Below are positions 44,945-56,732 of a DNA stretch of 64,000 nucleotides, in pieces (positions within the stretch are counted from its first letter, which is position 1; every line of letters begins with the position of its first letter). The DNA lies in contig OZ024737.1 of assembly GCA_964016875.1 (NCBI GenBank), forward strand, positions 34,845,683-34,909,682, given 5' to 3'. The notes under the pieces were generated by a model, which made no database searches, was not told the origin of the DNA, and was given only the letters and a program-made list of their open reading frames with translations. The stretch is from Fallopia convolvulus. Its lineage: Eukaryota; Streptophyta; Magnoliopsida; Caryophyllales; Polygonaceae. The position numbers and the translations under genes are program-made.

Positions 44945-46984
44945 AAATAACATAATAATATGAATAACTTTACATGACGTGATGAACTTGCACTATATAA
45001 CATGCTAAATGAATATCAATATTATTTGTTATGAATAACATAACATACCTTTCTAAATATCAATTATGTTAAAACCTACCCCTGAAATGAGATAAGTGAC
45101 ATACTTTTTTGACGTTATTTTATGAACATTGGAGATTCAGATTAGCTGAGAAATAGTTTATGACATGCGCCTTTTGCATGAGCTTTTCTAAATAAATATT
45201 GAGTACATAAGTTTCTTAAACAAATATGTACTATTAGTTTAAATAATATGTAGCTCATTAGATTTAAGGTTAAAGAATAAATTAAATTAAAAAATTATAA
45301 GTTCATATTATAGGCTTTTTATAGTATATATGATTTGTAATTAAAATAATTTAAGGATTTTATTAGGAATATAAAAATAAATAGAGGAGCTGATTAGATA
45401 TATAAACACGAACTTTTAAATTATAATGAAGATAAACTTGATTTTTCTTCCAATAAGTATAGAACTTGTATACAAATTATAACTTTTTATGTGAATGGCT
45501 TTCATGGAGCTAAGAAATTTGTAATTAATAAAACCTATCTATTATCATACTTATCGATAAAAAGTGAAAAATAATAGATCACGTATGTCAAAATTAAAAT
45601 GTTTATATATTATAAATATGTAAGTTATAATAAAAAAATATGGTGCATGCATAAACAATAATTTAAAAATAAATATTATATTTTCTTGATATATATATAT
45701 GTTACATGGTGCATTAGCTCTATATATGTTATACACTTTATTTTTAGTTAATATAATTCCTCCTTGAGGGAACAGAGAGTGTCGCCTCTCCTTCGACCAA
45801 AAAAGGATCCATGATTAATATTTATAAAGATTATGATATCTATCTAATTTATATTTTTAATATTATATTATATCTGCCAAATCAATGTGTGGGTTACATT
45901 GAGGGACATTTACCCCCTTTTGTCGATAGAATATGAATGGAGCAGGTCAGTCTCGTTCATACTCGGTTTCCCAAAATCCCAAATTTTCGAATACGGTTGC
46001 TAGATCAACTTGTGTGCAATCTACAACTCAGAATAAAAGAAAAGGGGTCGATGACATCCAAGATCGAGTCAAGCTCAACAACTCTGTAAGATGCACCACA
46101 ATGATAAGTTTGTCGTGTCAGATGTACTAGAAGAATAGACAATTTCCTCCTTTTATCTACGTTATAGTACTTGTAACCGAGTTAATTTTTCTTTTAAGGA
46201 TTTTTTGTATCTCAACGGTAGTTGGAAAACACGAATCATGCCTTTGATACACTTCCTCGTAAGAATGTATTATTATGGTTTATGTTATATGATTATGGAT
46301 TTTCATATTATACCTCTGTGCGTCAAATCAAACTTAGGTGTAAATGGTTGTCTGAATATGAGGGAAAGTTTCAAGTAGAATTCGGGACTTACCTTTATAA
46401 ATGGTCGTTGTTGTTACAAATTTCCGACCAAAATATTTTTTTTACTTGCCAAAATAAAGTGATAAGCTTTTACGGATCAAATTTTCTCTATATCGGTTCA
46501 TGGTGGTGAATGAGAATGTGTTTTATCTCCCATCTTGGTCACCTAGTTGAGATAGAATTTCATGTCTTGTTCCTATGAAGATATATCAAAGGACTATGTG
46601 GAAACTTATTTCTCATACTGATCACATGATGAAATAAGATCTCATAACTCCTTAAGGGTAGCAAAAAAAATAAGAGATTCCTTTTAGAGTTACATTTCTA
46701 TTAAAAAAAATTGACTTGATTTTCCCGTGGAGTGCCATGTCTTGAAGAAGAATACATTGCATTCCCTTCCTCCTCGTATTATACCAATCTTTTTTTCGCT
46801 ATGGAGTGCAACCGTATTTCACGAATAAAACTTTTCCTAAGAATACTAATAACAACTCCTTTAGAAGAGGGCATATTAGTAATTCTCCTACCCAATTCTC
46901 TTTTGTATTTTCCAAGCCTTAGTAACAATAAAGGAAGATTACTCCGTTAGTGACACCTCCATGCAAAATTTTTAGTATGTGTTC
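44945..46984. other. Intergenic stretch, no gene recognised
   Basis: AT-rich. An open frame of 95 codons at 46222-46509 and one of 65 at 45933-46130 have no motif I can assign. Given the gypsy remnant downstream, some of this may be very old retroelement sequence. Confidence 0.4.
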
Positions 46985-48065
46985 ACTTAAAAGGAATTGA
47001 ACAGGAGATTGAGGAGATGACTCCTTTTGAAGCTTTGTATGGCCATAAATGTCGATCACCAATTTGTTGGGATGACAATGCTGATAAGGTTCTTCTCGGA
47101 CCCGAGCTAGTCCAAAGGATTACTGTCGATATTGCACTAATCTGTCAAAGGATGTTGACTGCTCAGATTCCATAGAAGTGTTATGCGGACTTGAAGCAAA
47201 GAGATGTTGAGTTTGCTGTTATAGACAAAGTTTTCGTTAAGTTGTCTCTCTCAAAAGGCGTGTTTTGTTTTGGGAAAAGAGGAAAGCTAAATCCTTGCTA
47301 TGTTGGACTTTTCAAGATACTAGAAAGAGTGGGCAAGCTAGCTTATCGCCCTATGCTATCTCCATCAGCACACCAAGTCCACAATGTCTTCCTTGTGTCA
47401 CTCCTGATGCAATAATGGCCTAACGAATCCCACGTACTCAGGGGCGGAGGCACACTTGGGCGAGTGGGGGTTGTAGCCCCTACTCGATTTTTAAAATAAA
47501 ATTAAAAATATATAAAAATTTAAAATATATAAAAATACTATGTTATTTGATAAGAACTAGTTCATTGTGTTAGAAAATGTTAATTTTTTTTACGAAATAT
47601 AAAGAAAAAGGGTTCTAAAATACAGATTTGTTATATAGAAAATAATAGAATTTTAAGAAAAAACACAAAAAATTTAGTATAATATTTTTCCATAAAATAC
47701 AGAAAAAAGGGTCATTTGAAAAACATTTTTTTTCTATATCCAAGAATTTGACCCAGGAAAATTTAGCCCCCTCTAGGTCAAATTCTTGGCTCCGCCACTA
47801 CACGTACTCAATTATTATGATGTGGAAATCCAGTCAGATGGCACCTATGAGGAAAAACCTTTGAAGATCATGGAACGTCGAGTGAAAAAAACTTCGTAAA
47901 AAGGAAGTGCCCCTAGTTCAGCTACTTTGGTCAAAGAATGGTGATGAGGGTACGACTTGGGAAACTTGGGAGATAGAGCAAGAATTGTGGAGACGTTTTC
48001 CTGTGTTTTTATCATCTCAAGTAAAGAATGAAACGTTCTTTAAGGAGGTATTAGAACTTTTGTTG
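46985..48065 (+). pseudogene. Ty3/gypsy integrase C-terminus, interrupted by an hAT MITE
   Basis: Blocks MTPFEALYGHKCRSPICW, LGPELVQ, KCYADLKQRDVEF, DKVFVKLSLSKGV, FGKRGKLNPCYVGLF, ILERVGKLAYR and HQVHNVFLVSLL follow the order of gypsy integrase C-termini. After the MITE (47439-47800) it continues with YEEKPLKIMERRVKKLRKKEVPLVQLLW and TTWETW, the chromodomain-like tail of Tekay/Del-type elements. There are stops near 47175 and 47415. RT and the integrase core are absent. Confidence 0.85.
47439..47800. mobile_element. hAT-like MITE (362 bp)
   Basis: Ends CAGGGGCGGAGGC and GGCTCCGCCACTA, with a perfect 8-bp target duplication CACGTACT (47431-47438 and 47801-47808). It splits the gypsy integrase reading frame. 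Confidence 0.88.
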
Positions 48066-48172
48066 TCTCCTCACTATTATGAGTGAATTTTTGTGTTTGT
48101 ACTCTATATCTTTGTACTGCCGTAAGTTTTTTCCATAGTTTCTGGGACAAAACTATTTTAAGGGGTTACTAT

Positions 48173-49504
48173 TGTAATATCACATTTTTTTAATAAAAAG
48201 GAATATTAAATTTAATTATGTGAATTAAAATTATTAAAAGCATGGTTTATAAACACGATTGTAATATCCCGTTATTTCTCATAGTTTTAGGGACAAAACA
48301 AGATCAAGTTACTCTTTAATATTAAAAGCATGGTTTATAAACACGATTAAAATTGTAACTTGATGGCAATTAAAATTATTTTAATTAAATGTGCGAATTC
48401 TATTTTTTGTGCTTAAATGGTAATAAAGATGGTAAAAGGAGGAAAATGGAGAAAATGTAAGAGGTAGGATTCAAACCCCCAACCTCATGCATCCATTAAC
48501 ATTTTAACACTCCTCCCACACCACTATCTCATCATGTCCTTCTTGCATCTTAAAGTAAGATTTTCTTTTATCTCCTTCTCTTTGGAAGCTTTCAAATGCA
48601 AGTAAAAAGAAGACTTGCCCCATCAACACATCAATTGATGGGATTCTTTTCTCTTACACCACCTCTACAACACTCAATCCTCTTTTCTCTACTCTTCCAA
48701 CACATATGGCTAGAGCCATCATCATGACATTTTATTTCAATCCTCATCCTTCTCCTATAAAAAGAGTGCTTGGTATGATAGAGGAATCACACAGTCACAC
48801 TTCACTCCAACTCTCTCCATCTTGCAACATTTTTATCCTTTTCAACCCAAAATTCAAATTTTGTTTTTTCTCCCCCAAAATGATTTTTTTTCTATTTTTA
48901 GGGGTTGTTTTGTATTTTTAGGGCTGATTTTGGGTGTTTTCCTCCCCTTTGACCACCATAGCACCATCGGACCACTGGCCTGCTAACCACCGAGCACCAC
49001 TGCACCACCGGAGCCGCCAAGAGTTCTTGCCGACCACCAGCCTCGTCCCCTTGGTTGTTGTTGTTGCTATGTGGGAGGGAGTACAGGAAGAAGAAGAATT
49101 GTGATGGTTTGAGCCTTTGTTTGGTTATTAAGCTAGAGCAAGATATACATTAAAGCCCATTTGCATTTTTTTCTAGCCCAAATTCCGCCCATCTTGACTT
49201 GTGTGCCGAAAACAATCTCGACTCATATCAGTATAATTACTGACCCATATTTATTTATTATCTATTTTAAAATACATATACTATTTATTTAAGACAAATT
49301 AAAAAATATTATAAATGGGTCTATTACTTAGGAATTTATGAAATAAATTTAAATGCATGCTCACTTAGATTTTATAATTTTTATGAAATTATAAATGACC
49401 TTATTATAAGATAATGATTTATGAAATATTATTATTGAGTATTATAAACTAAATTATTAAGATAATAATTTAGATTAGTTGAGTTTGTGTAATTACATTT
49501 TTTA
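48173..49504 (+). repeat. Gypsy 3' LTR (right edge uncertain)
   Basis: It begins TGTAATATCAC directly after a purine tract (TTTTAAGGGG near 48157-48166), as expected for a 3' LTR of the preceding element. It contains a TATA-like CCTATAAAAAGAG near 48755 and a duplicated block of about 89 bp with AAAGCATGGTTTATAAACAC (48235 and 48324). The end is placed at TTTTTTACA by the TG...CA rule only; no second LTR is in the window. Confidence 0.5.
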
Positions 49505-49943
49505 CATGCTTTTAGGCCTCAGTTGTTTCCCTTGGGCGCAAAGACTTTTTGTGCCCTGGGGTTCAGAGTATGTCTAAGCAGAACCAGTCTTACATACCGA
49601 TTCTACAGATCGATATGTCCTTCAAGGTCGGTTCTCCTTCCAATCCCATGGCAGTGGAGAAATGCTCGTGGCTGTCAAAGAAATGAAAGAATTCTACCGA
49701 AAGTCCTTGGTACTTGTCTTAACGGGGAATTAACTAATGTTGATTAGGAATATAACTAAAATTTTCTTATAATTCATAAACATATAAAATCGAAACAAGT
49801 TGATTCAATGTGAAAGTACATCGAAATAAAACATAAAAATGTACATTGAAATCTAGAAAAATGCATACTATGATGTTGAGCCTGGAGTAGTTGGGGAGCT
49901 TGACTCGATTCGCGGAGTGATAACTTTCACTATGGTAAGCACC
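49505..49943. other. Intergenic stretch, nothing recognised
   Basis: No gene or transposon signature was seen in this stretch. Confidence 0.4.
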
Positions 49944-50262
49944 TATGACGATGAGGCTCCGGTGGAGGCCGCCATGTTGGAGTATGACGATGAGGCTTGT
50001 GTGGAGGCTGTCATGTTGGAGGTGCTTGTATGGGCACTTGAGGAGGAGATGAAATATGATTTTGCGTCAAAGCATCATAAATGTGTGTCCAGTTGAAACC
50101 CATGTGAACACACATTTATCAATTATGTGGGATTTCATGTTGGAGTATGACGATGAGGCTTTGGTGGAGGTCGTCATGTTGGAGGCACTTGCATGGACAC
50201 TTGAGGAGGAGGTGGAATATGATTTTACGTCAAAGCATCATAAATGTGTGTCCACATGGGTT
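49944..50262 (+). repeat. Three-copy coding-like repeat (YDDEA...EAxMLE)
   Basis: TATGACGATGAGGCT starts units at 49944, 49983 and 50145. The last two continue with about 120 bp of matching sequence (LEEE, then YDF-SKHHKCVS in translation). In one plus-strand frame the units read as acidic repeats, broken by a stop near 50094. On the minus strand it lies downstream of the plant-mobile-domain remnant, so it may belong to that element. Confidence 0.6.
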
Positions 50263-50479
50263 TGAACTAGGGGTACCGTTCCAAGTCGTGCATATTATCC
50301 GTTATGTGGCATTTCACGTAGTTTTGAGCCTATATTTTATTTATACCATATTAAATTTATAAGATTAGAAAATAAATAATGTATAATCAAATCATTATAC
50401 CAAATCAATTTGTAAAAAATTGCAAAATTGAATTACATACCTCAATGGGGGTATTGCCCACTTGAGCCATCGGGGGTCT

Positions 50480-52085
50480 TTGGTTCAGATTAAATCGGTT
50501 TTACAGGGGATGCTAGCTCTAAGCACCTTTGTGTGAGAATGTGGCTCGAACCATCCTATATAGCCGGGAGCCACATCCCAACCATGAGTAGCATGGGCTA
50601 AGCTTAGAATATTTTCTTCCAAGTGTTCACCGCGAGAAGCCCAATTGCAATCATCTATATGGTATGTATGCATCTATTATTATGCTTCGACCCCCTTTTA
50701 GCCTTCAGTGATTGGATGGGATTTCAAGGTATGTGTTGTACAAATCCAAATTGTCGGATGCACCTTCCAAGCATGTACGCCTCTTGGACATCATGATATT
50801 CGATCACTTAATGATAAAAAAATGATGGGCTTCATAGAAATAAGGCGATACTTGAAACAACATCCAATTAACCTATAATGAGATTGTGAATGGTGATGAG
50901 GGTAAAAATTGAATAAATAAAGTAAATACCCGATCATTTGTGTACTTATCCAAAGCTTGGCGAAAATATCGCAGTCTACTCTCATGCTCAATCGACAATC
51001 TTCAATCTAGACCTCGGCGCATTCCTTGGACCTTTGAAGCAAATACATGATTTGCTTGGCAAATTTCATCTGCGTTCATTGCCCCTCTAAAATCCAGAAA
51101 ATAGTTCCATATCCAATTCTAAAAAATAAAGTATTTAATATTAGGTCATGAATGAATATGAACAAAGAATCAATTGTGAGGTATTGAATACTTACATAGA
51201 GGCAATGTTCTAAAAAACGCTAGGGGGCTAGGCGGTGGGATAGGGCCTAGCGCCTAGATGGCTAGGCGGGGACTTGGGCGGATTACGGGGATTGGTATAA
51301 TTTTTTATAGGGTTATTATTTGTAATTGGTAAGAATATATAAATAAAGAATAATCCTATCATAATGTTTTTGTATAAAGAATAATCCTATCATAATGTTT
51401 CTGAATAAATTTTTTTTATATAGGTTGCCTAGAAGGCTGTCTAGCCCGCCTAATCCGCAAATCCCGCCAAGGCATCCGCCCAGTCCGCATAGTCGCCCAA
51501 GGAAAAATCGGGACGATGGACCACCACTTGGCGCATAGGCCGCCGCCTAGACCATTTTTTTAGAATAGTGCATATAGTAGAACGAGATAGCAAGGCACGC
51601 CCTTTGTTTTAGCTCCAGTTGCCTTCGCCTTTTGGTGGTACAATTGTGCAAGAGTCCATACACCCCATGCATAAGTCCTCATTTGATTCAAATCGAGGGC
51701 CTTAACAACGAATTTGTAGTCGACTCTTATGGTTGACTTGTTTGTCAAAAGGTCCAACACTACCAATACCCCCAAAATCGTGGCAGAGATGTTTTGGGAT
51801 TGTATTTTATCCAAGTTGCCATGTCTCAACCATTGTACCGTTGTATTTGTAGTTTACCCTCCCTTGTTCATTTTATTTGCTTGAAGTCAAAGAAGTCTTG
51901 GTTGTATAATTCAGCAAAATAATTCGTAGCAAATTCCTTATTAATTGGGGGATACTCACTTCGCCTTTAATGTGGATCCCTAAAATAAAATTGACATCAT
52001 GGAGGGTGATTGTCATTTCACCCTAGGAAAAGAGAAAACTGTTTGTTTTCGAATACCATCTCTCTAAAAATGCGTACATGAGAAA
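50480..52085 (-). pseudogene. Plant mobile domain (PMD, MAIN/MAIL-like) remnant
   Basis: Minus strand, from 52085 down: FLERWYSKTNSF, then after a stop GEMTITLHDVNFILG, the diagnostic PMD start. Then MRTYAWGVWTLAQLYHQ and CYLVLL (51829-51560), and C-terminal text near 50990-50480 (HATHGWDVAPGYIGWF). Frameshifts, stops and a MITE (51203-51568) interrupt it. PMDs occur in a few host genes and in many retrotransposons and MULEs. The adjacent gag-like ORF suggests an element-borne copy here. Confidence 0.65.
51203..51568. mobile_element. GCCTAGGCGG-type MITE
   Basis: Left CAATGTTCTAAAAAACGCTAG and right TTTTTTTAGAATAGTG are inverted, with GGCTAGGCGG and CCGCCTAG text inside. A 30-bp direct repeat with AAGAATAATCCTATCATAATG lies near 51338 and 51374. 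Flanks share only CATA-AG, so the edges are approximate. Confidence 0.65.
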
Positions 52086-52247
52086 GCGGTCTACACCAGT
52101 CCATGGGATATCGAATAAATACAACAATCCTGATTTCGATACATGTTGTACCACTCAATGTGCTTGTTACGTCTATGAACCCGACACACCGGGTATCTCA
52201 AAACACCTTGTCCATAAAAGAAAAATTAGAAGACAGACGAAGAAACA

Positions 52248-54046
52248 TCACTCCTTTGACAGTGCCCCAGACGCCTTGACATCATCAAGCACTTCCTCTT
52301 TTGCTGGCTCATTGCTAACCTGGAGATTTTCGACTTTGAGAATAGAGGCTTTGGCCGTGTGTTCTGCTTTAGAAGGAGGATATGGAGCTTCAAATTCCAC
52401 CCTTTTTTTGACTGCATCCCAAGAAAAGTGTTTCCCGGAGGAAAATTCCTCCATAGCCTCGTCACAAGCTCGAAAAGACCAATACTCCGTTGATTCTTCT
52501 ACCTCCTTAGCCAAGGCCGACTCTCTCTCAGAAGTTGCATGAAACTTGCTCTCCTAGCTTTCAGCACTTTTGGACAACTCCACAACCTTATTATCCAAAG
52601 CCTTCTTCTAATGCTCAAGAAGGGCACTCTTCTTCTTTTCGAGTTGCATGTTAACCTTAGCTTGAGACAACTGGTTAGGGTGATCCTTGAAAGACTTGAA
52701 GGCCGTTAAAGCTAGTTGAAAGCTCTGCAAGGATAAACGAGTTAGTTTGGATAAAAAAGTAAGACGGAGTGATATTTACAAAGAGGTATGCCCATACTCG
52801 CCACTGCGTAACCACCATTTTGCCAAAGAATTCTGCCATATTACACCAATTCGCCCCATCCCGAGAACAATCAACATGCAAAGGCATCAAAACTATCAAG
52901 CATTTTTCTACAGCCATGTCCAGGGACATCATGGCTCCTTGGAAATTAGTAAGATTTGGGGTGGCAGACTTCTTTGAAGATGCGCCTTTGGAGGGGACAG
53001 AAGTGGATCTTGGAGGAAGTGAGACCGCCAAAGAGGTGTTAGAAGTAGAAGCAATGTCGGCTTTTCTTTCGTTTCTAGCTTCAACGCATTTCATGGTGGA
53101 AACAGCCGCCGCCGAACGAGTAGTTCGTGAACCTAGGATACAAAAAGGCATGGCGTCAGAGAATACAAAATCAGTAAAGAAGTAAAAATAGGAGAAAAAC
53201 GTAAAGTTTCTCACTTGACATCTCTGATTGTTGGAGGTCAGGTCGGTAAAACACAACTTGATATCTTCGGAAACAACCTCTCGTTTATGGGTAAAGCATC
53301 TATTCGGGAAACAATTCGAGCAGAAGCGTCATGAGACTTCAAAGAGGAGATATCAACTGCATCAAGCAAAACAAAAACGATCAAAAGTCAACACCTTCAA
53401 AGAGAGCAAAGTTTCCAAAGAAGCAACACATTACTTGTGGCACGCCAAAGAGGTTTAAGAAAGGAGCAATCAATTCCTAAAGATGACAACTTTACAAAAA
53501 AAAATGTGTCGGCCCAACCTCGATCCGACTTTGACACATCGAAAATCAAGTTAGATTTGCTGCTTAGAGTTTTCACGGTAAAACACTAGGGTCCCCTTTG
53601 AAAGACCATACTTGTGGAAAAAGTCGGTTACTTTAAACGGGATCTTGTGAGTAAAACACAAAAGATCGACTACCAAAAGGATCCTCCACGCTTGAGGGAG
53701 TAGCTGACTTGGAGACACATCTAGGGTTTTCAAAAAGTCTACTACTGGGGGGAACGGGAAACCATGGCCGATACAAAACAGGTACTCATACAAACACATC
53801 CAATCATCATTACAAGAATCAGCCCACTCGCCTGGTTGAGGAAGATAAGCCTCCGATGAGGCAGGGAAACCGACAAAATAAGCAAAGGTTGTAAAGATCA
53901 CATGCGAAACTCTCTTTATGGTGGAAGGAAGTAAGGATACGAGCAGACTTAAAGGAAGGGGGTTCAGTCGACTCATAGCAACGAGAGAAAGATTCGTAGG
54001 AAGAGTTAGAGTCAAAAATGGTGAATGAGGGTTTGGTAAAGCACAA
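52248..54046 (-). pseudogene. Retrotransposon gag-like ORF (Transposase_28 type), decayed or spliced
   Basis: On the minus strand 54015-53551 reads YLFCIGHGFPFPPVVDFLKT, then LDVSPSQLLPQAWRILLVV. This matches the pattern HPFxxxxLxxLxLxPxQLxPNxWR of the protein family named putative gypsy-type transposon (Transposase_28). Downstream are a Ser/Lys-rich part (53150-52900) and an acidic coil-like C-terminus (52514-52248, FRACDEAMEEFSSGKHF). The parts are in different frames, with possible GT-AG introns near 53400 and 53200. It lies directly upstream of the PMD remnant in the same sense. Confidence 0.55.
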
Positions 54047-54804
54047 GAAACAAAGAAAGAAAAGGGAAGAGCATACCTAAGAAGAAGATAATCCAGGCGA
54101 GGTGTAATGATATCTTGGGAAGTCTTAAATAGACCGATGGGATGCTTCCAACTTCCAAGATTTTAAAAACCCTAAAAACTTTTTTTTGGGGGGGGGGGAT
54201 TTTAGCGGATTTTTAGGGCGGAATTGTTGGGCCATCTCAACTTGGTCCTGTTTCGTCAATGAGAAGAGTCTGCTACGACAATAAAGGAGAGCCCATTACT
54301 CGCCAATATCGGAAGAGGAAGATGGAGATGTGCGGGAGAATCGCCAGTAACGGCTGTCTTCTTAAATGCACTGGCAAGATTTCTGGGATCACTAGCGGTA
54401 GAAGATAGCGGTCCACTGGATGAGATCAACTACAAAAGATCATAAGAATGAGGGGAGAGGACACATAAGATCTGAGATCCAACCTACCGATTTGCAAACT
54501 CTTACTTTGTTCTAAATTTTGAAATACACACGAACTACTGTCTGGGTGATTCCATTGTGTAAATCTGTAACAAGACGATCACAATCTAGTTCTTTAATCC
54601 CGAGTCCATATTTCTTTTTTTATTTGTTCATTAAACCGTATGTCTACCATATTTCTCTGTGAATCCGACTTTATTTGTGTGTTTAACGTGTTTAAGTCGA
54701 TTTTTTGGTTAAGTTTCCCTCGTAATACCAATTATGTATTCTTTTACGGCTTAATTCGTAATGCATAAGAAATTCCAACACCAAAATTGTTTGGAAAAGT
54801 ATAG
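54047..54804. other. Upstream stretch, nothing recognised
   Basis: It contains a T8-G10 run near 54181-54198. No LTR pair or gene was seen. It could be leader or LTR of the gag/PMD element but no matching second copy is in the window. Confidence 0.4.
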
Positions 54805-55374
54805 TCTATAACTATATATTAAAGTTGTGCCTTTTCGAGCCACCAGAACGATTCTGGCCCCACCTTAAATTACAGAATTAATTTTTATTCCTAATATTTT
54901 AACTTTTTCAATTAAATTTTTCTTTAACTATTTAAATCTATCTTTAACATCAAAAAAATATCTATTTAGTATAACAATATCTTTTGAAAACTTCCTTATA
55001 CAAGGATTTAAGATTAAAGATAAAATATTTTAGAATAAATATAAATCTTTTAGCATATATCTTTTGACGAATTTATTTATAGATATTATATAAAATTAAT
55101 GATAAATATTTATAATTTTAAAATTTATAAAAATAGATAATAAAATGTTTAATAGATGTATTAAAATATTTGATAAGCCCTAAATTTACATAAATAAAAA
55201 GTAATAAAATATGAAGAATATAATATTTGATAAAAAAAAATTATACATTCTACAAGCAATAAATTACTTATATTAAAATTTATATTATATTTTTATTTAT
55301 TAATATCATATTTATAATGTCTATAAAATATCGAATCGTAGTCGTACATGGTACGACGGGTAAGTAAAACTAGT
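54805..55374 (+). mobile_element. Short non-autonomous Helitron
   Basis: The 5' end TCTATAACTATATATTAAAG is typical of plant Helitrons. The 3' end has the hairpin GTCGTACATGGTACGAC, a spacer and CTAGT (55370-55374), followed by T. The base before the 5' TC is G rather than A, which may be a later change. About 570 bp, AT-rich, non-coding. Confidence 0.68.
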
Positions 55375-56148
55375 TTAAATGATTTAAGTTTTCTTTTGCA
55401 CTCTTGCTTTCTACAGAAAACTATACGAAACATTAACAAGCGGTGCTCTCTCACTAACTTCGACTCGTTCTACCACCACATCTACATACCAAATCTTCAA
55501 ACCCCAACTTGTGTATTAGTCTATTCCAACTATCCATGCTAAATAAAGTCGTATTGCAATATAAGTATATTATTTGAAAACCCTGTCTTACAAAAAAGAA
55601 GTGTTTATTAATGGCAAAATGCACATAAATTAATGGTAACATATTACAAATTAACTTCAACTTGCATGTGCAGGTACTTGTCATAATAGTATTGAAAACT
55701 TTACCAGCTACATATTCTTAATTGATACAAACTTTTAAATTTAAATTCCGCGAACACGATAATTGATAATTAGTTGATACAGTACATGCATGATTGTTTT
55801 TTTAATCAGGATGGACCGATCGATGGAGCATTTGTAATACTAGTATAATTAATGTATAGTATTAGTTGATATTTAATTACTAATTTACTACTACTTATAT
55901 TATCTAATTTGATCATCGGTTTCTGCTCATATATTTTCTAAGGATGGTCTGTGTATCCTAGCAATTATTTTTGTCACGAAAGATTTGGCGAATTGAAGCT
56001 TCAAAAATTAAGAACTAATACAAGCGTAAGGATGTTAAAATGATAATAAAAATTATTAATAGAAGTTATAGGTAGGTTTCTACTTGTATATGTTTTATAT
56101 CACAAAATGACAGTTGTGTGTTATCAACAATAGGCCACAAAAATATAT
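55375..56148. other. Intergenic AT-rich stretch
   Basis: Short frames only. No gene or transposon signature recognised. Confidence 0.4.
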
Positions 56149-56245
56149 GCAAGCAAGTTGGCCTAGTGTACGAAGATAAGTCTTGTGTCCAAATAGTTAC
56201 AAGTTCGAGCATTTATATAGTCTCATTGAGATGAAGTAATTAATT
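56149..56245 (+). mobile_element. Possible SINE-like segment
   Basis: TTGGCCTAGTGT (box A-like) is followed about 50 bp later by ACAAGTTCGAGCATT (box B-like). No convincing tail or duplication defines the ends. Confidence 0.35.
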
Positions 56246-56248
56246 ATT

Positions 56249-56299
56249 ATAACCCTCTATATACTTCAACCAAAAAAAAAAATAACCCTCTATATACTT
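56249..56299 (+). repeat. 18-bp duplication flanking CAACC plus poly(A)
   Basis: ATAACCCTCTATATACTT occurs at 56249-56266 and 56282-56299, separated by 15 bases (CAACC and a run of A). This is the structure expected of an extremely truncated retroposon insertion. Confidence 0.6.
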
Positions 56300-56732
56300 A
56301 AAGTTCTTAGAATTAAGATACTTTTCTCATATATATTGAATAAGAGAGAATACCATATAGTCGCCCTAATTTTGGTTTTAAGACAGTAAAATAAATAATT
56401 ACATAAATATGTTGTCCTTTTTGTTTCTAATTTGATTTGATAACTTCTAACCCCAAAAAGTTGATTACATCAATGTCTTCATTATCAAGTTGGAGATTTT
56501 TTTTAATAGTAGAAACAATTGCTATTCTATTAAGCAAGCTCATCAAATTGATTAATTTTAATCAAATAATAAAGCAAATAATGTACATTAGTGAAATACT
56601 AGTCAATAACTTGCATTCAATAGGTCCACTTTTTGGAAAAGGTTACTGCATAGAAATATAAAAGAGTAGGGGAATATACAAAAGGCCTCGAGAGTTCAAA
56701 AACGAGGATAGTTACAAAAAAAAAGGCAGCTG

